NCBI GenBank assembly: GCA_943912855.1
Contig: CALTVC010000003.1
Location: 124,001 to 188,000 of the forward strand
DNA: 64,000 nt
Direction: 5' to 3'
Origin: an uncultured Flavobacterium sp.
GTDB taxonomy: Bacteria > Bacteroidota > Bacteroidia > Flavobacteriales > Flavobacteriaceae
Under the pieces are notes generated by a model. That model was not told where the DNA came from, ran no database searches, and was given only the letters and a program-made list of their open reading frames with translations. The position numbers were made by a program, and so were the translations under genes. How positions within the stretch are numbered: position 1 is the first letter of the stretch; each line of letters starts with the position of its first letter. Below, piece by piece: positions 1-8,400 of the stretch.

Positions 1-132
1 CTGCAATAAGGTAACCGGGCTGTTAAAGGCTTTAATTACTTCGAGTTCTGGTTGCTGCTCGCACAGCATTTTCAGCAGGGTAAGCCCCGGAAGTTCGTCA
101 TCAAGCAGTAAGCATTTTATTTTTGTGTTCAA
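1..132 (-). CDS. LytTR-type response regulator, N-terminal fragment (cut by window edge)
   Basis: Only the first 44 codons are inside the window. They read as the start of a CheY-like receiver domain: a hydrophobic first beta strand followed by the acidic pair in LLLDDELPG, then an amphipathic helix. No ATG is available between the upstream in-frame stop and the receiver strand, so the start is probably the TTG at 132, which lies inside the preceding kinase gene (32 bp overlap). A receiver directly after a LytS-type kinase is in most Bacteroidota followed by a LytTR DNA-binding domain; that part is not visible here, so the output domain is inferred. The overlap implies translational coupling with the kinase. 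Confidence 0.75.
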   Translation of the reverse strand, partial: MNTKIKCLLLDDELPGLTLLKMLCEQQPELEVIKAFNSPVTLLQ

Positions 133-853
133 GCAGGTTAATTTTTAGTTGCGCCACATAGATGTCCTCTTCGGTGTAGCGGTCCAGTTTATAACAGTTG
201 TTGTACAGTATTTTAAGGCGTTGTTCCAGCGTGCTTGCCCCTATGCCGCTGTGCTCTTTAAGAAAAGCCGACTTGGGCGAAATCTTGTTTTGCACTATAA
301 TGGAAAACGTATGGTCTTTAAACTCTATGAGAATGGATATAAACGCGTCGGGGCTTTGCAGGTCGGCATGCTTAAATGCGTTTTCTATCAGGTCAATGGA
401 AATCAGCGGTGCCAGTATCTTGTCCTCGTACAGCTCATCCATTTCGTCTATTTTCTTCTTTACCGAAATAGAAAACAACGGACTCAGCTTTATCTTATTT
501 ATCTCTATGAGGTTCAGCGCGAAATCTATTTCCTCACGCGGACTTACAAAGCGGTTCTGGCTTTCGTAGAGGATGTAATCCAGCACATTACTCAGCTTAT
601 CCATGGCAAAGTAGGTTTGGTATGCATGGCTTTGTATGCTATTCAGTATGTTCTTGAACAAGTGTGGATTAAGCCGACTCTCCAGCGTTTGGAGTTGCAG
701 GGTGTTGGTGCGGGTTTCCAGTTCTACAAAGCGTTTTTCGTATACCTTTTTTACCCTCGCCGCTTTTTTATGATGCGAAAGCAACCACAGGCAGGCTACG
801 GCAAGCGCCCCTGCCACAACAGATAATACTATGATTACGGTGCCCTGCGTCAT
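101..853 (-). CDS. LytS/YehU-family sensor histidine kinase
   Basis: A 250-aa kinase with one N-terminal membrane segment (about residues 4-26), a short coiled linker, and the His_kinase domain of the LytS/YehU class. The phosphoacceptor is His64 in the family motif LNPHLFKNILNSI; the ATP-binding half shows an N-box (LIENAFKHA, near residue 155) and a G-box (GIGASTLEQRL, near residue 205). There is no recognisable periplasmic sensor domain, so the stimulus is unknown. Its ATG shares one base with the stop codon of the upstream rhodanese gene (TAATG) and its 3' end overlaps the response regulator, so the three genes look co-translated. The protein is short but complete for this class. Confidence 0.85.
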   Translation of the reverse strand: MTQGTVIIVLSVVAGALAVACLWLLSHHKKAARVKKVYEKRFVELETRTNTLQLQTLESRLNPHLFKNILNSIQSHAYQTYFAMDKLSNVLDYILYESQNRFVSPREEIDFALNLIEINKIKLSPLFSISVKKKIDEMDELYEDKILAPLISIDLIENAFKHADLQSPDAFISILIEFKDHTFSIIVQNKISPKSAFLKEHSGIGASTLEQRLKILYNNCYKLDRYTEEDIYVAQLKINLLEHKNKMLTA

Positions 854-1239
854 TATTTAGTAACGGTTTTACCGGCTTCGCCCCATGCATCGAGTCCGCC
901 CTCAAGCTCTACAATGTGTTTAAAGCCCTTGCGTTCCATAAGTTCTACGGCTTCGGCACTGCGAGCACCTGCCTTACAGTATACATATACCGTTTCGTCT
1001 TTATCCAGGCTGTCTAACCTTTCGGCAAAGTCATTATCGTAAATATGCAGGTTTTTGGCACCATCTATATGGCCTTCGGCATATTCTTTAGGCATGCGCA
1101 CATCTACAAGCTGACCGGCATCGTCTTTCATTTCCTGCTCAAAAGCTACCGGGGCTACCTGCTCGGTACCGGTTTTCTGTTCTTTTTTACAAGCGGTTAG
1201 CATAGCTAAGGCAGCAACGCCCAATAGGTATTTTTTCAT
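853..1239 (-). CDS. rhodanese-like lipoprotein
   Basis: A 128-aa single-domain rhodanese. The N-terminus is a lipoprotein signal with the lipobox LTAC (Cys17), placing it on the periplasmic side of a membrane. The active-site loop is CKAGARS (Cys near residue 89), the usual six-residue rhodanese loop after a YVYC strand, so sulfur transfer or thiol sensing is chemically possible. The substrate is unknown. It is the first gene of an operon with the two-component pair; a periplasmic sulfurtransferase or thiol-relay protein next to a sensor kinase suggests envelope redox or sulfur stress, which is inference only. Confidence 0.85.
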   Translation of the reverse strand: MKKYLLGVAALAMLTACKKEQKTGTEQVAPVAFEQEMKDDAGQLVDVRMPKEYAEGHIDGAKNLHIYDNDFAERLDSLDKDETVYVYCKAGARSAEAVELMERKGFKHIVELEGGLDAWGEAGKTVTK

Positions 1240-1328
1240 GGTATGGGTAAAAATATATTACCGCAAGGTACAAAATGTTTTGTTAGGGTGTAAAAGTGGC
1301 ATTCAAAGTCAATCTGCACATGTAATGA

Positions 1329-2117
1329 CTACAGCCCCTGAATAAGGAGCCATTCCAGTATGTAATCGGCCTCTTCTTTCCAGGTAGGTAATGCGGGGGC
1401 AAAGTGGTTACGCCCCTCAAACTTTTTATAATCTGCAATGTAGTGTTCTCTGTGGTACTTTATGTAGTTTTCGTACATGAGCGAGAGCGGCACAAAGAGG
1501 TCATTAGTACCTGAAATGAGCAGCAATGGCGGATGCGGTTTCTCAAAATCTACCTTTGCCATATCGGTCAGGGCATCGCGGAGTACCTGCCTTGATTCCG
1601 GTATGCAGTAGTTATTGTAGCCTTCTGCCTGGGCTTTTGCATCTAAGCCATTGGCATAATGCTTATCCCATTCATCCCTGCTCATCATGTATGTTTTCTT
1701 GCCAAAGGGTAACAACCCCAGAGGTTTCATAATGGCTTTAACAAACGACCATTCAAAAGAAAATATACCTTTTGGCGGTACCGAATGCAGGGCAATACCT
1801 GCCGATACAAGCCCGCGGTTTACCAGTATCTGTACTATGAGTCCGCCCAGCGAGTGCCCTATAACAATAGGCTTTTCTGGAAGGGAGGTTACTATGTTTT
1901 CGTAATGCGCTATAACATCGGCAAGGCGCATGGAAGCGAATGACGGGTTATTTGGCAGGGAATTTCTAAGCTCCGCCACAGGCGCATCTTTATGAGGCCA
2001 GGGTGGTACGAGTACAGTAAAGCCTTTTTCACGGAAATAAATTTCCCAGTTGTGCCAAATGGAATGCGACACAAAGGCTCCCGTAATCAGGATGATTGTT
2101 TTGTTTGTAGTTGTCAT
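1329..2117 (-). CDS. alpha/beta hydrolase
   Basis: A 262-aa alpha/beta-hydrolase fold protein without a signal peptide. The nucleophile elbow is GHSLGG (Ser near residue 90), the acid is probably the Asp in ISGTNDLFVP (near residue 207), and the His is in GRNHFAP (near residue 239). An oxyanion-type loop, TGAFVSHSIW, lies near the N-terminus. The substrate cannot be read from the sequence; lipase/esterase-like activity is likely. It sits upstream-to-downstream in the same direction as the GNAT and pirin genes, with a 36-bp gap from the GNAT stop, so it may be the last gene of that operon. Confidence 0.8.
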   Translation of the reverse strand: MTTTNKTIILITGAFVSHSIWHNWEIYFREKGFTVLVPPWPHKDAPVAELRNSLPNNPSFASMRLADVIAHYENIVTSLPEKPIVIGHSLGGLIVQILVNRGLVSAGIALHSVPPKGIFSFEWSFVKAIMKPLGLLPFGKKTYMMSRDEWDKHYANGLDAKAQAEGYNNYCIPESRQVLRDALTDMAKVDFEKPHPPLLLISGTNDLFVPLSLMYENYIKYHREHYIADYKKFEGRNHFAPALPTWKEEADYILEWLLIQGL

Positions 2118-2153
2118 TTTCTTTCCGGGGGGAAATAAAAAATAAATGGTCTG

Positions 2154-2435
2154 TTATGATGCGGCCAGTACATCGGCCAACTCAGGCTTACGCTCAAACA
2201 TCTTCTTTGCGAAAGCACATACGGGGACAATCTTAAAGTCGTTTTGGCGTGCATATTCTACGGCAGCATTAAGCAATACCATCCCTACGCCTTTAAAGTC
2301 CGGGTTACCTACGGTATGCTCTATGATAAATGTTTTCTCATCTTGCCACACATAAGTAATAATGCCTGCCTCGGCTTCACCTTCAAAGGCACGGAATGTA
2401 CCTCGCTTACCGTTATCGTTGTGTTTAATTTCCAT
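2154..2435 (-). CDS. small GNAT-family N-acetyltransferase (YjdJ/NATD1-like)
   Basis: A 93-aa protein matching the short COG2388-type acetyltransferases: beta strand RGTFRAF, then the IEHTVGNPDFKGVGMVLLNAAVEYAR segment that carries the shortened acetyl-CoA pyrophosphate loop (KGVGMVL), ending in a KIVPVCAFAKKMF strand-helix. The acetyl-group acceptor is unknown. The gene starts 3 bp after the pirin stop codon, so the two are almost certainly co-transcribed and probably translationally coupled. Confidence 0.8.
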   Translation of the reverse strand: MEIKHNDNGKRGTFRAFEGEAEAGIITYVWQDEKTFIIEHTVGNPDFKGVGMVLLNAAVEYARQNDFKIVPVCAFAKKMFERKPELADVLAAS

Positions 2436-2438
2436 TGG

Positions 2439-3335
2439 TCATTTCTTCAGTTTGAAGTTGTTGTTTTGTTCCGGTAACGGCACATGTCCGTATTCGCCTT
2501 CTATATCCGGAAACTGTTTGTTTACCCAGCGTTCCTTGGCGTCTTCTATGAGTGCCGCGTCGCTGGATACAAAATTCCAGTAAATGTGGCGTGGCTCCGG
2601 GAACGGCTCACCGCCAAAAATGTATACGGTGGTGTTTTCTGCCATTTCAAATTCGCATAGTGTGCTGTCTTTAGCTACCATGAGTTGTTTTGGCCCGAAG
2701 CTATGCCCTTCGGCAAATACTTCGCCCTGTAAGATGTAAAGGCCGCTTTCGCCGAATAAAGCGCCGTCAAAACTTACTTTTTGCCTGGTTGTACTTTTTA
2801 GTTCTAAAAGATACAGGGGGCTGTATACCGGTACTGCCGATTTTTTACCGAATACTTCTCCTGCTATCAGTTTATAGTGTATGCCGTTTTCTTCCCATTC
2901 GGGTAAGCCACTGCCCTCTACGTGGGCGAACGACGGTTCACATTCTTCAAGATGTTTGGGTAAGGCTACCCATATTTGTAATCCGTGTAGGTACTTATCG
3001 CTATGGCGCAGGTATTCGGGTGTACGTTCAGAGTGCACAATGCCCTTACCTGCCGTCATCCAGTTTACCTGTCCGGGTTTAATTTCCACCTCAGTACCAA
3101 GGCTGTCGCGGTGCATTATAGACCCGTCAAAAAGGTAGGTAAGTGTACTAAGCCCTATATGCGGATGCGGACCTACATCAAAATTTTCATGATCGCTCAG
3201 TACGGTAGGCCCCATGTGGTCTATAAAGGCAAACGGCCCCACGGTGCGTTTTTCTTTAAACGGAAGCAAACGCCCCACAAGGAAGTTGCCTATGCTGGCA
3301 GGCCGCTCTTCTATGACCAGGTTGATATTTGACAT
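2439..3335 (-). CDS. pirin-family bicupin protein
   Basis: A 298-aa pirin: N-terminal cupin with the metal-binding segment PHPHIGLSTLTYLFDG and HRDSLG (residues about 56-85), the GWMTAGKGIVHSE-like stretch around residues 93-103, and a C-terminal cupin ending in EPRHIYWNFVSS. Pirins bind Fe or Mn and some have quercetinase activity; which role applies here is not visible. It heads a likely operon with the GNAT and the hydrolase, and lies beside a VOC ring-cleaving dioxygenase-like gene, a combination often found in electrophile/quinone stress sets. No anomalies. Confidence 0.9.
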   Translation of the reverse strand: MSNINLVIEERPASIGNFLVGRLLPFKEKRTVGPFAFIDHMGPTVLSDHENFDVGPHPHIGLSTLTYLFDGSIMHRDSLGTEVEIKPGQVNWMTAGKGIVHSERTPEYLRHSDKYLHGLQIWVALPKHLEECEPSFAHVEGSGLPEWEENGIHYKLIAGEVFGKKSAVPVYSPLYLLELKSTTRQKVSFDGALFGESGLYILQGEVFAEGHSFGPKQLMVAKDSTLCEFEMAENTTVYIFGGEPFPEPRHIYWNFVSSDAALIEDAKERWVNKQFPDIEGEYGHVPLPEQNNNFKLKK

Positions 3336-3473
3336 TATAGTATTGTTTTCAAGATGTTAAATTAATAAATAATAAAGAGAAATGGTTTCAAAAAATGTTA
3401 AATGCGTAATTCCCGTATTTAGTTTTGTTAAATTATCAATTACGATTTTACTAATACATTTATTAACAAGCTA

Positions 3474-3508
3474 ATAAAAAAAACTGCCATGCTATGGGCA
3501 CGGCAGCT
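3474..3508 (-). terminator. Rho-independent terminator of the VOC dioxygenase gene
   Basis: On the minus strand a 9-bp stem CTGCCGTGC / GCATGGCAG (one G-T pair, 5-base loop) is followed by eight T residues. It starts 17 bp past the stop codon of the gene at 3525-4460. Confidence 0.85.
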
Positions 3509-3524
3509 TTCAGTTGTGTAAGAT

Positions 3525-4460
3525 TTAGTTTATAGGTACCAAATGTGCCTCAATGTCTTCCCTTATATTTTCGTATTGGGCGGGAAGCTTCAGTCCTTTA
3601 CCCAAATCTTCAAGGGTTTCGTCTACCATAAAGCCCGGGTTGTCGGTAGCAATTTCAAACAATACGCCTCCCGGTTCCCTGAAATAAAGGCTATGGAAGT
3701 AGTTACGGTCTATCATAGGGGTTATGTTAAGCCCTGAGTTGGCTACTTTTTCACGGAAGTACATCAGCGCCTCGTCGTTTTTAACCCTAAAGGCTACGTG
3801 GTGTACGGTACCGTTTGCCACGTGTCCTCGTTTTTCGTCTTTAAGTTCAATAAGGTCTACAATAGCGGCTTCGTTTACGGCATCGGTAGCATAGCGGTAG
3901 CGGTTGGCTTCCTGCCCTATCAGTTTATACCCGAAAATATCGGTCAGTACTGTAGCCGTGCCTTTAATGTCGTTTAGCGTAATGCTTATGTTATGGAAGC
4001 CCCTTGTAGCTATATCTGCCTTAACCTCTGCGGTTTCGTAAGGTTTGCGGTCGTCCGACGCTACCTCGTACAATTCCAGTTTTAGTCCGTCAGGGTCAAG
4101 GAAGGTAAGGTAACGCTGCCCGAAACGTGTAGCAGGCTTGTTGTATATTACGTTATATTTTTCAAAACGTTCTACCCATTTTTCAAGGCTTCCTTCCGGT
4201 ACAGAGTACCCTATTTCTGTAGCCATGCCACTACCCCTGCGTCCTTGCGGTATGCCACTTCCCCACGGGAAGAAGGTTAATATGGTACCGGCACTGCCTA
4301 TTTCATCGCCAAAATAAAAATGGTAGGTTCCGGGGTCGTCAAAGTTTACTGTTTTTTTTATGAAACGTAGTCCAAGTACGTTGCTGTAAAAGTCAAAATT
4401 CTTTTTGGCATCTCCTGCTATCGCAGTTATGTGGTGTATGCCGAATATCCTGTTTTCCAT
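3525..4460 (-). CDS. VOC-family ring-cleaving dioxygenase-like protein (MhqA/MhqO type)
   Basis: A 311-aa protein with two vicinal-oxygen-chelate modules: HHITAIAGD at the N-terminus with FYSNVLGLRFIKKTVNFDDP, and a second module starting near residue 150 (GFHNISITL) with GTVHHVAFRVK and LYFREPGGVLFEIATDNPGF. Metal ligands expected from the family are the His of the HH motifs and Glu in LELYEVA and LFEIA. Relatives are annotated as hydroquinone or catechol-type extradiol dioxygenases and are induced by quinone-like electrophiles. It has its own terminator and an intergenic region with a perfect palindrome upstream. Confidence 0.85.
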   Translation of the reverse strand: MENRIFGIHHITAIAGDAKKNFDFYSNVLGLRFIKKTVNFDDPGTYHFYFGDEIGSAGTILTFFPWGSGIPQGRRGSGMATEIGYSVPEGSLEKWVERFEKYNVIYNKPATRFGQRYLTFLDPDGLKLELYEVASDDRKPYETAEVKADIATRGFHNISITLNDIKGTATVLTDIFGYKLIGQEANRYRYATDAVNEAAIVDLIELKDEKRGHVANGTVHHVAFRVKNDEALMYFREKVANSGLNITPMIDRNYFHSLYFREPGGVLFEIATDNPGFMVDETLEDLGKGLKLPAQYENIREDIEAHLVPIN

Positions 4461-4583
4461 GGTGCGGTTATATTAATTGTTGTTGTTATATTTTGATGAT
4501 GTAAAATTACCCCACAACAACATCCTGTGCATTGAACTAGATTAAGAACGTATTACTCCCTGTTTTTTAGCACATTATTAAGT

Positions 4584-4600
4584 TGGTTTTGGCAAAACCA
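4584..4600. promoter_or_regulatory. perfect 17-bp palindrome between divergent genes (operator candidate)
   Basis: TGGTTTTG-G-CAAAACCA is an exact inverted repeat with a single central base. It lies between the start of the minus-strand VOC dioxygenase gene and the plus-strand lipoprotein gene. The one-base centre makes a terminator hairpin unlikely, so a dimeric repressor site is the simplest reading. No matching regulator gene is adjacent. Confidence 0.4.
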
Positions 4601-4648
4601 TAATATAGGTGCGTTTCGGCATTGGCTACCTTTATATAAAAATGAGCC

Positions 4649-4861
4649 ATGAAAAAGATATACTACATACTGCCCCTGCTTGTATTGCTTACCTCTTGTG
4701 TTACGGCAGGAAGCAACTCTGGTGAGGAGAGCGGCATACGCACCGCCCCGGCACAAAACATAAAAACATCGAGCGACATGAACATAACCCCGGCTCCTAA
4801 CTCTGTACCGGATGGCCCCGAACCCAAAGTAGAACCGCTGGATACCATTAACAGATATTAA
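4649..4861 (+). CDS. small lipoprotein, function unknown
   Basis: A 70-aa protein with a lipoprotein signal peptide and lipobox LLTSC (Cys17). The mature part is a short, Pro/Ser/Asn-rich, probably disordered chain ending in VEPLDTINRY. I do not recognise a family. The same style of tiny lipoprotein follows at 4976-5176, so the two may be related in role, but they share no clear sequence beyond composition. Confidence 0.6.
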   Translation: MKKIYYILPLLVLLTSCVTAGSNSGEESGIRTAPAQNIKTSSDMNITPAPNSVPDGPEPKVEPLDTINRY

Positions 4862-4975
4862 GGCATTTTAGTAAGGAATCTAAAAACTTATTGTCAGTAT
4901 TTTAAGATTTATTTAGGATTTTTGAAAGCATTTTCCATATATCTTTGAAAGTATAACAACGTGATATACTATTTT

Positions 4976-5176
4976 ATGAAGAAGATTGCTCTAACCCTAA
5001 TCTTGGCAGCCGGAATCGGGATGGTTTCGTGCAAGCCGAACAAAACAGATGAAACAAGCGGCACTGAAGTAGACACCGCTGCCGTAGTTACAGACAGCGT
5101 GCCACCTGCAGCAGACACTGTAGCACCACCAGCCGATACCATTTCGCCTGCCACAGACACCGTACCTAAAAAATAA
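4976..5176 (+). CDS. small Asp/Thr/Pro-repeat lipoprotein, function unknown
   Basis: A 66-aa protein, taking the ATG at 4976 because it gives a standard lipoprotein signal (MKKIALTLILAAG..., lipobox MVSC); a GTG 15 bp upstream is possible but adds no useful residues. The mature chain is low complexity, with repeated AADTVAPPADTISPATDTVP-like units, so an extended, acidic envelope spacer is likely. No family recognised. Followed by a strong terminator. Confidence 0.6.
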   Translation: MKKIALTLILAAGIGMVSCKPNKTDETSGTEVDTAAVVTDSVPPAADTVAPPADTISPATDTVPKK

Positions 5177-5194
5177 ACGCACAAAATGCTAAGG

Positions 5195-5224
5195 AAAAAC
5201 CGTTCGTTCAGGACGGTTTTTTTG
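5195..5224 (+). terminator. Rho-independent terminator
   Basis: Perfect 9-bp stem AAAAACCGT / ACGGTTTTT with a 9-base loop and a T-run, 18 bp after the small lipoprotein stop codon. Confidence 0.9.
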
Positions 5225-5418
5225 TTTTCAATGGTATCAAAACATTCATCAGGGAACACCCAACCATCCTCAATACTTTAACCATCAATAAATTAAAAAA
5301 CAGCACTCTTGCTTTAGTTGTTTTTTACATAACCTTTTATTAAAACCATAGTAAGATTTACGTGTTTGATTAGTAGTAGATTGTCGCGCATTTTTATTGA
5401 GTAAAAACAATCAAAACT

Positions 5419-8400
5419 ATGACCGGAAAAAACTACTTTTTCAGCATGCTATTTTTTGCAATTGCACTGCTTGGCTCCCTGCTGGCTCCCACCACAGCTA
5501 CCGCGCAAGCCATTTGCACCAGTACTACTATAATAAACTTTTTGCCTGTAACAGGGCCACAAGGCACAGTAGTAACCATAAATGGTGCGGGCTTTAGCCT
5601 GGGCACCGGTACAACTTCGGTACAGTTTAACGGCATAAGCGCAGCCTTTACAGCTGTGTCTGACACGCAACTGAAGGCTACCGTACCCGCAGGAAACACC
5701 ACTGGTACCATTACCGTAATTACAAACGGATGCCGTTCTGTAAGAAGTGGTTTTACACTGCTTACCACAAGCTGTACCCCGCAAGACATATACATATCTG
5801 AACTGTACGATCGTGATGGCGGTAGTTACGGTATCATAGAATTATACAACCCCTCTGCTACTACCCCGGTAGTTATGAACGGACAGTACGTACTGCAACG
5901 CTACGGTAATATAGGTGACCCATCTCCTTCTTCGGATTACATCCTTACATTATCCGGGACTATAAACCCACAGGACACCTATATTGTAAGCAGTTATGGA
6001 TCTGGGGAGAACGGATGTCCAACTCTTCATATAGACGAAAACATGGGGAATGGTATTAACGGAAACGACCAGATAAAACTCCTTAGAGATGGCAGGGTCA
6101 TAGACGTAGCCAATGCCCCTAATGAAGTAGGTTACTCTGTAGTGCGTAAACCAAACGTTACTGCCCCTAAAGTAGCCCAAAGCAACAGCGACTGGGATTT
6201 TTACAGCGATGAACGATGCGATAACCTCGGCTGGCACGATCCGGGTAATGCAGTGCCATCTACACCACCCGTCTTTACAGCCCAGCCGGTAAATGTTGCC
6301 CTGTGCGAAGGACAGTCTACCGCTACCTTTAGCGTAACCCTGAGCAGTACAACGGGAGCTACCTACCAATGGAAAACCGTTAATGCAAGCGGTGCCTGGG
6401 TAAATGTTAGCGGTGCAGGATTTAGTGGCGCTACCACACGTACACTTACCGTTACCGCAACTGCAGCCCTTAACAACACACAATACTACTGCGTGGTTAC
6501 TACACCTACCTGTACCCTTATAAGCAATGTGGCACTACTTACAGTAAGCAGTGCGCCACAAGCTACGTATGTTGCAGTAAATGCAAGTTGCGCCACAAAC
6601 ACCGGAACAATTACCATGACTCCAGTATCGGGTAACGGGCTAACATATAGCCTTGATGGTGGCGCTTACCAGGCAGGCACACTATTTACAGGTGTAGCGG
6701 TAGGCCCTCATACGGTTACTGTAAAAAATGCTGAAGGCTGTACTGCTACCATCAGCAACATAGTTATAACAGCACCTGTACTACCAACTTTGGCAACAGC
6801 TACTTTAATCCAACCTGACTGTACCAATGCAAACGGAACCATTACCGTTACCGCTCCGCTTAGCGCGGACTTTGAATACAGCATCGACGGTACTACGTTC
6901 CAGAGCGGATTGGTATTCAATGTTTCTACAGCAGGTAGCTATACCATCACCGTACGCAATACCATTACAGGATGTACTTCGGTATCACTTCCTTTCGTGA
7001 TAAATGCTGTGCCAAACGCTCCGGCGCAGGCAACCGCTACTTTAATCCAGCCTGACTGTACCAACGCAAACGGGACTATTACTGTAACCGCTCCGCTTAG
7101 CGCTGATTATGAATACAGCATTGACGGAACAACATTCCAGAGCGGATTGGTATTCAATGTTTCAACGGCGGGTAGTTATACCATCACCGTACGCAATACC
7201 ATTACAGGATGTACTTCGGTATCACTTCCATTCGTAATAAATGCTGTACCAAATGCTCCGACGCAGGCAACGGCAACTTTGGTTCAGCCTGACTGTACCA
7301 ACGCAAACGGAACCATTACCGTTACCGCTCCGCTTAGCGCGGACTTTGAATACAGCATCGACGGTACTACCTTCCAAAGCGGATTGGTATTCAATGTTTC
7401 AACGGCGGGTAGCTATACCATCACCGTACGAAATACCATTACAGGGTGTACTTCGGTATCATTGCCATTCGTGATAAATGCTGTACCAAACGCTCCGGCG
7501 CAGGCAACGGCTACTTTGGTTCAGCCTGATTGTACCAACGCAAACGGAACCATTACGGTTACCGCTCCGCTTAGCGCGGACTTTGAATACAGCATCGATG
7601 GTACTACGTTCCAAAGCGGATTGGTATTCAATGTTTCAACGGCGGGTAGCTATACCATCACCGTACGAAATACCATTACAGGGTGTACTTCGGTATCATT
7701 GCCATTCGTGATAAATGCTGTACCAAACGCTCCGGCGCAGGCAACGGCTACTTTGGTTCAGCCTGATTGTACCAACGCAAACGGAACCATTACGGTTACC
7801 GCTCCGCTTAGCGCGGACTTTGAATACAGCATCGATGGCACTACGTTCCAAAGCGGATTGGTATTCAACGTTTCAACAGCGGGTAGCTATACCATTACCG
7901 TACGCAATACCATTACAGGATGTACTTCGGTATCATTGCCGTTCGTGATAAACGCTGTACCAAACGCTCCGGCGCAGGCAACAGCTACTTTAATCCAACC
8001 TGACTGTACCAATGCAAACGGAACAATCACAGTAACTGCGCCACTTAGTGCTGATTTCGAATACAGCATTGATGGTACTACCTTCCAAAGCGGACTAGTA
8101 TTCAATGTTTCTACAGCAGGTAGCTATACCATCACCGTACGCAATACCGTTACAGGATGTACTTCGGTATCATTGCCTTTCGTAATAAATGCTGTACCAA
8201 ATGCTCCGGCGCAGGCAACAGCTACTTTAATCCAACCTGACTGTACCAATGCCAACGGAACCATTACCGTTACCGCTCCGCTTAGTGCAGACTATGAATA
8301 CAGCATTGATGGTACTACGTTCCAAAGTGGACTGGTATTCAATGCTTCTACGGCGGGTAGTTATACCATCACCGTACGAAATACCATTACAGGGTGTACT

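Noticed and set aside
149..826. 225-codon plus-strand frame opposite the histidine kinase
   Set aside because: The minus-strand kinase has clear catalytic motifs; the opposing product has none and is a codon-bias shadow.
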